Assembly (NCBI GenBank): GCA_002361775.1
Contig: DETV01000078.1
Span: 1 to 51,142 of the forward strand
From: Eubacterium sp. UBA3279
GTDB lineage: Bacteria > Bacillota > Clostridia > Lachnospirales > Lachnospiraceae
Direction of reading: 5' to 3'
DNA: 51,142 bases
A program made the position numbers and the translations under genes. The notes under the pieces were generated by a model. That model saw only the letters and a program-made list of their open reading frames with translations. It was not told the DNA's origin and did not search any database. Shown here piece by piece: positions 27,181 through 35,129 of the stretch (positions are counted from its first letter, which is position 1; each line of letters opens with the position of its first letter).

Positions 27181-27208
27181 TTATATTTGCGTTGGACTCC
27201 TTTTTTTT
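27162..27208 (+). terminator. Terminator-like stem interleaved with the ychF promoter
   Basis: GGAGTCC (27162-27168) and GGACTCC (27194-27200) form a 7-bp stem followed by eight T (27201-27208). The loop of 25 nt contains the -10 element and the expected start of transcription. Read-through RNA from the sigma/repeat-protein genes could fold and stop here, while RNA started at the internal promoter lacks the left arm. Confidence 0.5.
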
Positions 27209-27226
27209 ATGTGAAAGGAGTACGCT

Positions 27227-27310
27227 ATGGGAAAAAATAAAAGGCAAAGGCTGTTCAACAATTTGAAGCAACTACACCCAAAGTTGAAAAAAAGTGTAAA
27301 AAGGGTGTAA
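27227..27310 (+). CDS. Possible 27-residue basic peptide in the ychF leader
   Basis: ATG at 27227 stands 6 nt after a perfect AAAGGAG (27214-27220) and directly downstream of the strong promoter. It encodes 27 residues beginning MGKNKRQRLF and ending KKSVKRV. Eleven are Lys or Arg and none is acidic. It could be a leader peptide for ychF, a small RNA-binding protein, or a chance frame. I know no family for it. The SD and promoter are the main support. Confidence 0.4.
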   Translation: MGKNKRQRLFNNLKQLHPKLKKSVKRV

Positions 27311-27328
27311 TAAAAATATAAAGAAAGG

Positions 27329-27357
27329 CAGAAACCCTCATAAATCAAAGGTTTCTG
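27329..27357. other. Hairpin just before ychF
   Basis: CAGAAACC (27329-27336) and GGTTTCTG (27350-27357) form a perfect 8-bp stem with a 13-nt loop, 17 nt before the ychF ATG. No T-run follows. It could limit access to the ychF start or insulate it from the small upstream frame. Confidence 0.45.
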
Positions 27358-27374
27358 AACAGGTAAAGATAAAT

Positions 27375-28472
27375 ATGAAATTAGGTATCGTAGGTTTGCC
27401 AAACGTAGGTAAGAGTACATTATTCAATTCACTGACAAAGGCTGGAGCAGAGTCCGCAAATTATCCTTTCTGTACAATTGACCCGAATGTAGGTATTGTT
27501 CCGGTTCCAGATGAAAGATTACAATTGTTAGGAGATTTTTATCATTCTAAGAAAGTGACTCCCGCTGTTATTGAGTTTGTTGATATTGCCGGACTGGTAA
27601 AGGGAGCTTCCAAAGGAGAAGGTCTTGGAAACCAGTTTTTGGCAAATATTCGTGAAGTAGATGCTATTGTGCATGTGGTTCGTTGTTTTGAGGATTCCAA
27701 TGTTATCCATGTGGATGGAAACATTGATCCGGTGAGAGATATTGAAACAATCAATCTGGAGCTGATTTTCTCAGATCTGGAGATTCTGGAAAGAAGAATT
27801 GCAAAAACAACAAAAACTGCCCGTATGGATAAGACAGCGGCAAAAGAACTGGAATTGCAGAAGAGAATCAAAGAACATCTGGAAGCAGGAAAACCGGCGA
27901 TTTCTCTGGAAGTGGAAGACGAGGACGAAAAAGCCTGGATGGGAGAGTACAATTTACTTACAGGAAAGCCTGTGATTTTTGCTGCAAATGTAACAGAAGA
28001 TGATCTGGCAGATGACGGAGCATCCAATCCTCATGTGCAGGCAGTTCGTGAACTTGCGAAAGAACAGAACAGCGGTGTATTTGTAATCTGCGCTCAGATT
28101 GAGCAGGAGATTGCAGAACTGGATGATGATGAGAAGAAAATGTTTCTGGAAGATCTGGGAATTCAGGAGTCTGGTCTGGAAAAACTGATCAAAGCCAGCT
28201 ATGAGTTGTTGGGGCTGATGAGTTTCCTTACTTCCGGTGAGGATGAAACAAGAGCATGGACAATTAAAATCGGAACGAAAGCTCCACAGGCAGCAGGAAA
28301 AATCCATACAGACTTTGAGCGTGGATTTATCAAGGCAGAAGTGGTAAATTATCAGGATCTTCTGGATTGTGGTTCTTATGCGGGAGCCAGAGAAAAAGGT
28401 CTGGTGAGAATGGAAGGAAAAGAATATATTGTAAAAGACGGAGATGTAATACTGTTCCGTTTTAACGTATAA
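27375..28472 (+). CDS. ychF: Redox-regulated ATPase YchF (Obg-like)
   Basis: A 365-residue P-loop protein of the Obg/YchF family that prefers ATP to GTP and binds ribosomes; it is linked to oxidative stress. It has the P-loop GLPNVGKSTLFNSLT at residues 6-20, the switch segment NYPFCTIDPN, DIAGLVKGASKGEGLG, a coiled-coil insert and the C-terminal TGS domain ending DGDVILFRFNV. It is preceded by a leader with two hairpins and a small frame, and ends at a bidirectional terminator. Confidence 0.96.
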   Translation: MKLGIVGLPNVGKSTLFNSLTKAGAESANYPFCTIDPNVGIVPVPDERLQLLGDFYHSKKVTPAVIEFVDIAGLVKGASKGEGLGNQFLANIREVDAIVHVVRCFEDSNVIHVDGNIDPVRDIETINLELIFSDLEILERRIAKTTKTARMDKTAAKELELQKRIKEHLEAGKPAISLEVEDEDEKAWMGEYNLLTGKPVIFAANVTEDDLADDGASNPHVQAVRELAKEQNSGVFVICAQIEQEIAELDDDEKKMFLEDLGIQESGLEKLIKASYELLGLMSFLTSGEDETRAWTIKIGTKAPQAAGKIHTDFERGFIKAEVVNYQDLLDCGSYAGAREKGLVRMEGKEYIVKDGDVILFRFNV

Positions 28473-28488
28473 ATCCCAGAGAAATGTT

Positions 28489-28529
28489 TCAGGGGCGAAG
28501 CAGCAGAAATGAGGCTGCTTCGTCCCTGA
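28489..28529. terminator. Bidirectional terminator between ychF and the MATE gene
   Basis: Arms 28489-28504 and 28514-28529 pair over 16 bp with one G-U and a 9-nt loop. A TTTTATATTT run follows on the plus strand. It lies between two convergent genes and probably serves both. Confidence 0.88.
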
Positions 28530-28537
28530 TTTTATAT

Positions 28538-29875
28538 TTAATAGTGGTATTTTTTTCGTTTTCCAACCAGAAATCCGAAAGAAACAAGAAGGGCCAGGAT
28601 TTCTGCGAATACTGCAGACAGCCAGATACCATCCAATCCCCACAGCAGTGGAAGCAGAAGAACCAGTATACAGCGGAAAATGAAGGTTCTCAAAAATGCA
28701 ATGAGGGCGGAAGTTACTCCATCATTCAAAGCAGTAAAGAAAGAGGATGCATAGATGGAAAATCCGGACATCAGGAAGGAAAAAGAAAACAGGATAAAGG
28801 CATGGACTGTCATATCGAACAGAGTGGAATCATAGCCCACAAATCCTTTGGACATGGGTTTAGCCAAAACCTGTCCGGAAAAAAACATCAGGAGCGAAAA
28901 TATGGCGATTATTGTGAGATTTTTTTTTCGGAGATTTTTTAATTCCTCATGATTTCCTGCTCCATAATGGTATCCTACGATGGGAGCGCCCCCAATTGAA
29001 TATCCGATAAATATACTCTGAAAAAGGTAGGCCACATACATAAGAACTCCGTAGGCTGCCACTCCGTCTTCGCCTACATAAGCCATTAACTGAAGATTGT
29101 ACAGAATACTGACCAGTGAGGAAGACATTTCTCCCATGAATTCAGAGGAGCCGTTGATGCATATTTTTCTTAGCGCTCTGCCGTTAAAATGGCATTTTAC
29201 CAGTCGTAATTGGCTGGTATTCTTTTTGGAAAAATATAGCAGGGGAAGTACGCCTCCTACGAATTGACTGACAGCAGTGGCGATAGCGGCTCCAGCAAGT
29301 CCCCAGTGAAAACCGGCTACAAAGAGGGCGTCCAGTAAAATATTGGTCATACCGGCAGCAACTGTAATATATAAGCCCAGATGTGGTTTTTCTGCTGAGG
29401 CAAAGAGACATTGAAAACCATACTGAAGCATATTAAACGGCAGTGATGCAAGAATGGCCCTTCCATATATAAGACTGTCTTCCAGAAGTTGTCCATCGGC
29501 TCCCATGATTTGGGCAATGGGGCGAAGAAAGAGGATTCCTGCGGCAGCCAGTATGAGACTGAATCCTATCAGAGTATAAATTACCATAGAAAAAAGTTCG
29601 CTGGCTAATTGTTTTTTCCCTTCTCCAAGAGTTTTCGAGATTAAGGCAGAACCACCGGTACCGAACATCAGTCCTACAGCTCCCAAAATCAAAAGGATGG
29701 GCATGATATAGTTGACGGCTGCAAAAGCGGTTTTTCCTACAAAGTTGGAGACGAAAAATCCATCCACCATGGTATATAAAGAAGTAAATACCATCATTAT
29801 AATGGCGGGAAAAGTGAATCGCAGTAATCGTTTAAAAGTAAAATGATCAGATAGTTGTATTATGTTTTTCTTCAT
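28538..29875 (-). CDS. MATE family multidrug efflux protein
   Basis: A 445-residue integral membrane transporter with about 12 helices, of the MATE/DinF-like group common in gut Clostridia. Near the N-terminus are FTFPAIIMMVFTSLYTMVDGF and GKTAFAAVNYIMPIL; the second half repeats the pattern with SSEFMGEMSSSLVSILYN and GAPIVGYHYGAGN. It would export cationic drugs or metabolites using a sodium or proton gradient. Its first codons overlap the end of the MarR gene by 29 nt, so the two are one transcript controlled by the MarR operator upstream. Confidence 0.92.
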   Translation of the reverse strand: MKKNIIQLSDHFTFKRLLRFTFPAIIMMVFTSLYTMVDGFFVSNFVGKTAFAAVNYIMPILLILGAVGLMFGTGGSALISKTLGEGKKQLASELFSMVIYTLIGFSLILAAAGILFLRPIAQIMGADGQLLEDSLIYGRAILASLPFNMLQYGFQCLFASAEKPHLGLYITVAAGMTNILLDALFVAGFHWGLAGAAIATAVSQFVGGVLPLLYFSKKNTSQLRLVKCHFNGRALRKICINGSSEFMGEMSSSLVSILYNLQLMAYVGEDGVAAYGVLMYVAYLFQSIFIGYSIGGAPIVGYHYGAGNHEELKNLRKKNLTIIAIFSLLMFFSGQVLAKPMSKGFVGYDSTLFDMTVHAFILFSFSFLMSGFSIYASSFFTALNDGVTSALIAFLRTFIFRCILVLLLPLLWGLDGIWLSAVFAEILALLVSFGFLVGKRKKYHY

Positions 29876-30305
29876 AATTCAGTTGTTCCTTTAATGATAA
29901 TAAATATTTTTCGGTAAGAGAAATATATTGTTCCAAGGTTTCCCGGGGCCAGGAAGCAAAGATATCATTCTCTATCTCAATGACTTTCCCGGCGGTTTTG
30001 TTGGCCAATTCCATTCCTTTTTCAGTAAGATGAACAATTTTATGTTTGGCATCAGCGGCTTCCAGATAGAGGACTTCTTCCTGTTCTAATTTTCTTAAAG
30101 CAGAATTTACAGTCTGTTTGGAAAGGCCGGTGTAATTGCATATTTTCTGAAGAAGGCAGCTTCCGTCATTTTCCAGAAGAATATAGAGAATGGAAATGGA
30201 GCTGTCGGATTGACCCAGGCGGCGGTAGAGCTGGTGGTAGGCTGCGCCGGTTTCGCCAAAGAGATAATTGTATCGTTTCAATTCTTTTGAGACTTTTGTG
30301 TTCAT
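29847..30305 (-). CDS. MarR family transcriptional regulator
   Basis: A 152-residue winged-helix regulator with recognition region KICNYTGLSKQTVNSALRKL and wing EEVLYLEAADAKHKIVHLTEKG, followed by a C-terminal dimer helix. It is the first gene of a two-gene unit with the MATE exporter. Two copies of a palindrome lie in and just after its own promoter, so it probably represses itself and the exporter until a ligand is bound. SD AAAGGAG is before the ATG. Confidence 0.93.
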   Translation of the reverse strand: MNTKVSKELKRYNYLFGETGAAYHQLYRRLGQSDSSISILYILLENDGSCLLQKICNYTGLSKQTVNSALRKLEQEEVLYLEAADAKHKIVHLTEKGMELANKTAGKVIEIENDIFASWPRETLEQYISLTEKYLLSLKEQLNYEEKHNTTI

Positions 30306-30364
30306 AGTAAGCTCCTTTCTGTCTGATAGAGTGGGTGAGTTAAAAATGTATAGCTGAAAATATA

Positions 30365-30405
30365 GTACGAATTCGTACCATGGACATTATAGTATGAAAT
30401 CGTAC
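30365..30405. promoter_or_regulatory. Two operator copies for the MarR regulator
   Basis: GTACGAATTCGTAC (30365-30378) is a perfect 14-bp palindrome. GTATGAAATCGTAC (30392-30405) is the same element with three changes. Centres are 27 bp apart. The second copy fills the spacer between the -35 and -10 of the marR promoter and the first covers the early transcribed region, the usual layout for auto-repression. Confidence 0.8.
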
Positions 30406-30414
30406 CAAAGCCAA
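30386..30414 (-). promoter_or_regulatory. Promoter of the marR-MATE operon
   Basis: Read on the minus strand: TTGGCT (30409-30414), a 17-nt spacer and TATAAT (30386-30391). The spacer is occupied by an operator copy, so a bound MarR dimer would block RNA polymerase. Confidence 0.78.
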
Positions 30415-30707
30415 TAGCATGGAATTTTAAAGGATTTTTTGGTTTTTTTGGGATTTTTCCTCAAATATATGATTCGAATACACAGAAAAAGAGAGGAAAT
30501 TTGGGAACTGGCTCCACTTTGCTTAAAATTTATGAAAAATGGAGTTTTTGTGGGAAAATCTCCCACCGAAAGAAAAAATGAACGTAATAAATATTTAAGA
30601 AATAGGGTTGACACAAGATATGGTGGATACAGTGAATTTTTCACAAAAGATATTGTGTTTTTTTGTGGAAAACTCGAAAAAAGAAGTGTTTTTTCCAAAA
30701 TTTACCC
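30415..30707. other. Gene-free AT-rich stretch between marR and mraZ
   Basis: About 290 bases of T- and A-rich sequence with no convincing gene. A perfect TTGACA lies at 30608-30613, but no -10 is found at 16-18 nt. Open frames here are low in complexity and lack SD sequences. It may hold further regulatory sites for the dcw cluster that I cannot recognise. Confidence 0.4.
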
Positions 30708-30736
30708 TTGTATTCTTTCCTTTTTTGGTTTAGAAT
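30708..30736 (+). promoter_or_regulatory. Promoter of the dcw cluster (mraZ)
   Basis: TTGTAT (30708-30713), a 17-nt spacer and TAGAAT (30731-30736). The start of transcription would be near 30743, at the first MraZ box, leaving a leader of about 225 nt before mraZ. Confidence 0.6.
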
Positions 30737-30744
30737 AAAACCAT

Positions 30745-30791
30745 AAGTGGTAGAAAGTGGAGGAAAGTGGCACAAAAGGGAGGAAGTGTGG
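30745..30791 (+). promoter_or_regulatory. MraZ box array
   Basis: AAGTGG occurs at 30745, 30755 and 30765, each exactly 10 bp apart, followed by AAAGGG at 30775 and AAGTGTGG at 30784. Direct repeats of AAAGTG-type boxes with 10-bp period are the known MraZ operator in mollicutes, and related TGGG repeats are known in E. coli. The array begins at the predicted start of transcription, consistent with MraZ controlling its own cluster. Confidence 0.75.
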
Positions 30792-30879
30792 CAGCATAAT
30801 CCAAAAGTGTCACGGAGCAGATAAAATGTTTTGGATTTCTTTTTGTCTGGAAGGGTTAAGGGCAAAAAGAAGGAGAAGC

Positions 30880-30945
30880 ATGAACGGTTGGGGAGAAACC
30901 GGAGGCTCCAAAAACAGGATTCTTTGTTTTGCAGAGAATTGCTGA
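30880..30945 (+). CDS. Possible 21-residue upstream frame in the mraZ leader
   Basis: ATG at 30880 is 4 nt after AAGGAG (30870-30875) and opens a frame of 21 codons beginning MNGWGETGGS and ending CFAENC, which stops 23 nt before mraZ. The SD-to-start spacing is short. It could be a leader peptide affecting mraZ translation or a chance frame. Confidence 0.25.
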   Translation: MNGWGETGGSKNRILCFAENC

Positions 30946-30968
30946 ATATTCCAAAGAGGGTAAATTCT

Positions 30969-31400
30969 ATGTTCATGGGAGAGTATAGTCATTCAATTGA
31001 CACAAAGGGAAGATTAATTATACCGTCCAAATTTCGCGAAGACCTGGGAGAGGAATTCGTGCTGACCAAAGGTCTGGATGGCTGCCTTTCTATTTATCCA
31101 ATGGAAGAATGGAAAATCTTTGAGAAAAAACTGGAAGCTTTACCACTTACCAACAAGAATGCCAGAAAATTTTCACGATTTTTCGTGGCAGGAGCATCTG
31201 TCTGTGAACTGGATCGGCAGGGGAGGATTCTCGTTCCGGCAACGCTTCGGGAATTTGCAGGTCTGGAGAAGGATGTGGTACTTACTGGTAATCTGAACCG
31301 GATTGAGGTTTGGAGTAAAGCGAAGTGGAGTGAAAATAACGATTACGATGATATGGATGCTATTGCTGAAGACATGCAGGAAATGGGCATAGTCATCTGA
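30969..31400 (+). CDS. mraZ: Transcriptional regulator MraZ
   Basis: A 143-residue DNA-binding protein with two AbrB-like halves: EYSHSIDTKGRLIIPSKFRE (from residue 5) and CELDRQGRILVPATLREFAG. The two DxxGR segments form the ring-shaped oligomer that binds direct repeats at the head of dcw clusters. The start MFMGEYSHSID matches the family; an earlier frame continuing to 30831 has no SD and overlaps the upstream small frame. AGAGGG lies 8 nt before the ATG. An array of matching boxes lies upstream. Confidence 0.95.
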   Translation: MFMGEYSHSIDTKGRLIIPSKFREDLGEEFVLTKGLDGCLSIYPMEEWKIFEKKLEALPLTNKNARKFSRFFVAGASVCELDRQGRILVPATLREFAGLEKDVVLTGNLNRIEVWSKAKWSENNDYDDMDAIAEDMQEMGIVI

Positions 31401-31416
31401 TGAAAAGGAGAGGACT

Positions 31417-32364
31417 ATGGAATTTAAACATAAATCCGTATTACTGAAAGAAACCATTGATAATCTGAATGTAAAGTCGGATGGTATCTATGTGGACGGA
31501 ACTTTAGGTGGGGCAGGGCATGCCCTGGAAGTATGCAAATTATTATCTGCCACGGGGAGATTTATAGGAATAGACCAGGACGATGCTGCGATAACTGCGG
31601 CTACAGAACGTCTGCGGGAGTACAGTGATCGGACGACGATTATCCGCAGCAATTATTGCAGCATGGTTCCGGAGTTAAAAAAAAGGGGAATCAGCTCTGT
31701 AGATGGAATTGTGCTGGATTTGGGAGTATCCTCATATCAATTGGATAATGCAGAGCGGGGATTTACGTATCGGGAGGATGTTCCCCTCGATATGCGGATG
31801 GATCAGAGACAGGATCTTACCGCGGAAGATATAGTGAATACGTACAGTGAGAGTGATCTGTACAGAATTATACGGGATTACGGAGAGGACAAGTTTGCAA
31901 AAAATATTGCAAAACATATTTGTCTGGCAAGGGCAGAGAAGCCTATCCATACCACGGGAGAATTAACAGAGATCATTAAGCGGGCAATTCCCATGAAAAT
32001 CAGGGCAACAGGCGGTCATCCGGCAAAACGGACATTTCAGGCGCTTCGGATTGAACTGAATCATGAATTGGATGTGCTGCGGGATTCTCTGGACGGGATG
32101 ATTGATTTTTTGAATGATGGAGGAAGAATCTGTGTGATCACCTTCCATTCTCTGGAGGATCGAATTGTAAAAACGATTTTCCGAAGAAATGAAAATCCCT
32201 GTACATGTCCTAAGAATTTTCCGGTATGTGTATGTGGAAATGTATCCAAAGGAAAGGTGATAACAAGGAAGCCGATCCTTCCATCCCAGGAAGAGTTAGA
32301 GTGGAACAGTCGTTCACAGAGCGCCAAATTGAGGGTTTTTGAACGGCAGATTCCTCATGATTAA
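31417..32364 (+). CDS. rsmH: 16S rRNA (cytosine1402-N4) methyltransferase RsmH
   Basis: SAM-dependent methylase of 16S C1402, long known as MraW. It is 315 residues long with the SAM motif YVDGTLGGAGHA at residues 25-36, LDLGVSSYQLDNAERGF, PLDMRMD and the C-terminal HSLEDRIVK. SD AAAAGGAG lies before the ATG, 16 nt after mraZ. This is the usual second gene of a dcw cluster. Confidence 0.97.
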   Translation: MEFKHKSVLLKETIDNLNVKSDGIYVDGTLGGAGHALEVCKLLSATGRFIGIDQDDAAITAATERLREYSDRTTIIRSNYCSMVPELKKRGISSVDGIVLDLGVSSYQLDNAERGFTYREDVPLDMRMDQRQDLTAEDIVNTYSESDLYRIIRDYGEDKFAKNIAKHICLARAEKPIHTTGELTEIIKRAIPMKIRATGGHPAKRTFQALRIELNHELDVLRDSLDGMIDFLNDGGRICVITFHSLEDRIVKTIFRRNENPCTCPKNFPVCVCGNVSKGKVITRKPILPSQEELEWNSRSQSAKLRVFERQIPHD

Positions 32365-32379
32365 AGGAGACAAGCAACA

Positions 32380-32862
32380 ATGGCCAACAATAAAAGAAGG
32401 GTAAATTCAGGATCGGATCAGTATGAACGGTATATCTATGAAGGGAATGCCGTCAGAAAAATTCAGGCCATACCACAGGAAGAACCGGTAAAAAAAACGG
32501 TGAGCCGTACTGCATCGAAAAATCGTGCAAGAGCCAGCAGAATGAGCAGAGGTTATGTTTTATTTCTGGCAGCGATTTCTACAGCAGCATTGTTTATGTG
32601 CGTACGGTATTTACAATTAAAATCGCAAATTACAACACAGACGAAACAGATCGCTGTAATTGAGTCAAATATCAGTCAGTTGAAAGCTGACAATGATGCT
32701 CTTTATAACAGTGTTCTGGCATCCGTGGATTTAGAATACATTAAGAATATTGCAATGAACCGTCTGGATATGGATTATCCAAAACAGGATCAGATCTATC
32801 AGTTTGACACAGCAGAAAACAGCTATGTAAGACAATATCGGGATGTACCTGAAACAGAATAG
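32380..32862 (+). CDS. ftsL: Cell division protein FtsL-like
   Basis: A 160-residue bitopic membrane protein. A basic cytoplasmic N-terminus of about 57 residues is followed by one membrane helix (YVLFLAAISTAALFMCVRYL) and an extracytoplasmic coiled coil (QTKQIAVIESNISQLKADND). Size, topology and position between rsmH and the first transpeptidase identify it as FtsL. It would join DivIC and FtsQ in the division complex. Sequence conservation in this family is low, so the name rests on context. Confidence 0.85.
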   Translation: MANNKRRVNSGSDQYERYIYEGNAVRKIQAIPQEEPVKKTVSRTASKNRARASRMSRGYVLFLAAISTAALFMCVRYLQLKSQITTQTKQIAVIESNISQLKADNDALYNSVLASVDLEYIKNIAMNRLDMDYPKQDQIYQFDTAENSYVRQYRDVPETE

Positions 32863-32870
32863 GTGAGAGT

Positions 32871-35126
32871 GTGCAAAGAAGAAAAAGAAAAAAAAGAAAA
32901 AATCCGTTTTCAACGAGAAAAATAAATGGGAAAATGCGAAAGAAGCTGGTGTGGCTGTTTGGTGCAGTTGTACTGGCTTTAGTAGGTTTGAGCGTTCGAA
33001 TAACGTATATCAATGCCAGTGAAGGAAATAAGTACAAAAAACAGGTATTAAGTCAGTCGCAGCAAAAATATGACAGCAGGGTGATTCCTTTTAAAAGAGG
33101 AGACATTAAAGATCGAAACGGGGCAGTACTTGCTACCAGTGAAAAGGTGTATAAAGTAATCCTGGACTGCAAAGTGGTAAACTATGATGAGGATTACGTT
33201 GAACCCACAATTAATGCCATGGTAAAGATACTGGGGCTGGATGAGGAGGTTATCCGGGATAAGCTGGAAAATGAAGACACAAAAAGCAGCCAGTATCAGA
33301 TTATGAAAATTAATGTGCCTATCACAGAAAAGAAAGCCTTCGAAGATTATCTTGAAATCACGGAAGAAGAGGAAGAAGAGCTAACCAAAGAAGAGCAGGA
33401 AGATATCAGGAATGTGAAGGGCGTGTGGTTCGAAGAAAATTATCTCAGAACCTATCCCATGGGTTCTACAGCCAGTCATCTGGTGGGATTTACCTATACG
33501 GGAGATACTGCGGACTGGGGAATTGAAGGATATTATTCCGGTACTCTCAACGGAGTGAACGGAAGACAATACGGTTACTTTAATGAGGATGCGGATGTGG
33601 AGCAGACGATTATTGAGCCGATTGACGGAAACAGCGTAATTTCCACCATTGATGTGACCATACAGCAGATTGTTGAAAAGTACATTAAAGAATTGTCGGA
33701 TGGTCTTGCAAATGGTCCTAATGGAGAAGCGGGAGCAAAAAATATTGGCGTGGTGGTGGCAGATCCCAATAATGGAGAAATTCTGGCTATGGCTACGGAT
33801 CGGTCTTTTGATCTGAATGATCCGAGAAACCTGAAACCTTTTTTTACTCAGGAAGAGATTCAGGCAATGAATGAAGATACTATGCTGGATAATCTGTACA
33901 GTATATGGAAAAATTTCTGTATCAGTGATGCGTTTGAGCCGGGATCTACAGTAAAACCTATGACGGTGGCGGCGGCTTTGGAGGATAATTCTATTCTTCC
34001 AAATGATACTTTCCTTTGTGATGGTTATCAGATGTTTGGAGAAACGAGAATCCGTTGTTCCATTTACCCGGGCGCTCACGGAGAACAGACTCTGGCACAG
34101 GCTATGGCAAATTCCTGCAATGATGCCATGATGCAGATCGCAGATCAGATGGGTGCGGAAGAGTTTTTGAAATATCAGAAAATATTTAATTTCGGAAGTG
34201 CCACGGGAATCGATCTTCCCGGGGAAGCCGCTGGTATCATTCATACGGCGGATCGGTTAGGGACGAAAAGTACAGAATTGGCCAGCGCATCATTTGGTCA
34301 GGGTTATACCTGTACTATGATACAGGAGGTGGCGGCTCTTTGTTCCGTTATCAATGGAGGATATTATTATCGTCCTCATGTGGTGAGTAAAATTCTGGAT
34401 GAAAATGGAAATGTAAAAGAAAATGTGGAGCCTATGCTGATGAAGCAGACCATATCATCTGAAGTTTCTTCCAGAATCAGAGAATATATGGCGGCTGTTA
34501 TGGAAAAAGGAGCAACAGGAAATGCCGCGAAGGTCAGTGGTTACAGTATGGGAGGAAAAACAGGAACAGCCCAGAAATTGTCTGAAGCAGATAAAACCAG
34601 AAAATATCTGGTATCCTTTGTCGGATTTGCGCCATTAGATAATCCTCAGGTGGTGGTATATGTGGTTGTGGATGAACCGAATGTGGATTATCAGGCAGAC
34701 AGTAAGTACGCCCAGTATATTTATAAGGGAATTATGACAGAAATTCTCCCTTATCTGAATATTTTCCCGGATGAAGATGCAGAAGAAAAAGAAAATGCAG
34801 GAATGGCATATCTGGAAAATTATATCGCTCAGAAGGCAGAAGAAAACAGAAAACTGGCGGAGGAAAAGGCAAAGAATCCTACAGCGGAAGGGGAAGATAC
34901 TTTCCAGCCTGAGGGAGAAAAACAGGAAGATGGACAAGTTTCGGGGGGAGAAAGCGGACAGTCAGAAGGTGAAACGGGAGAGCTTCAGGAAGGCGTTATC
35001 AAAGAAGGAGCAGATGATCCCAATCTTCCGGCGCCCCCGGAAGATAATTCAGAGACTGATCTGAATAATAAATTAGAAGACAATGGAATAACGAATCAGG
35101 AAGCCGGTCTGGAAAACGGCAACTGA
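32871..35126 (+). CDS. Division transpeptidase (FtsI/PBP2B type) with acidic tail
   Basis: A 751-residue class B penicillin-binding protein that cross-links septal peptidoglycan. A basic N-terminus and one membrane helix (KKLVWLFGAVVLALVGLSV) precede the PBP dimer domain and the transpeptidase domain with Ser359 in EPGSTVKP, the SCN motif at Ser415 and KTGT at Lys563. There is no PASTA domain. The last 90 or so residues are rich in Glu, Gln and Gly and probably disordered, outside the membrane. It starts with GTG at 32871, after GGTGAG, only 8 nt from ftsL. A terminator follows, so the gene may end the first dcw transcript. Confidence 0.92.
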   Translation: MQRRKRKKRKNPFSTRKINGKMRKKLVWLFGAVVLALVGLSVRITYINASEGNKYKKQVLSQSQQKYDSRVIPFKRGDIKDRNGAVLATSEKVYKVILDCKVVNYDEDYVEPTINAMVKILGLDEEVIRDKLENEDTKSSQYQIMKINVPITEKKAFEDYLEITEEEEEELTKEEQEDIRNVKGVWFEENYLRTYPMGSTASHLVGFTYTGDTADWGIEGYYSGTLNGVNGRQYGYFNEDADVEQTIIEPIDGNSVISTIDVTIQQIVEKYIKELSDGLANGPNGEAGAKNIGVVVADPNNGEILAMATDRSFDLNDPRNLKPFFTQEEIQAMNEDTMLDNLYSIWKNFCISDAFEPGSTVKPMTVAAALEDNSILPNDTFLCDGYQMFGETRIRCSIYPGAHGEQTLAQAMANSCNDAMMQIADQMGAEEFLKYQKIFNFGSATGIDLPGEAAGIIHTADRLGTKSTELASASFGQGYTCTMIQEVAALCSVINGGYYYRPHVVSKILDENGNVKENVEPMLMKQTISSEVSSRIREYMAAVMEKGATGNAAKVSGYSMGGKTGTAQKLSEADKTRKYLVSFVGFAPLDNPQVVVYVVVDEPNVDYQADSKYAQYIYKGIMTEILPYLNIFPDEDAEEKENAGMAYLENYIAQKAEENRKLAEEKAKNPTAEGEDTFQPEGEKQEDGQVSGGESGQSEGETGELQEGVIKEGADDPNLPAPPEDNSETDLNNKLEDNGITNQEAGLENGN

Positions 35127-35129
35127 CAG

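Noticed and set aside
28484..28942. Plus-strand frame of 152 codons
   Set aside because: It is antisense to a clear MATE transporter, lacks an SD, and its composition follows the opposite-strand gene.
30608..30636. TTGACA as the mraZ promoter
   Set aside because: No -10 hexamer lies 16-18 nt downstream; the better-placed pair is at 30708-30736.
30439..30738. Plus-strand frame of 99 codons upstream of mraZ
   Set aside because: Low-complexity AT-rich sequence, no SD, and it runs through the predicted dcw promoter.
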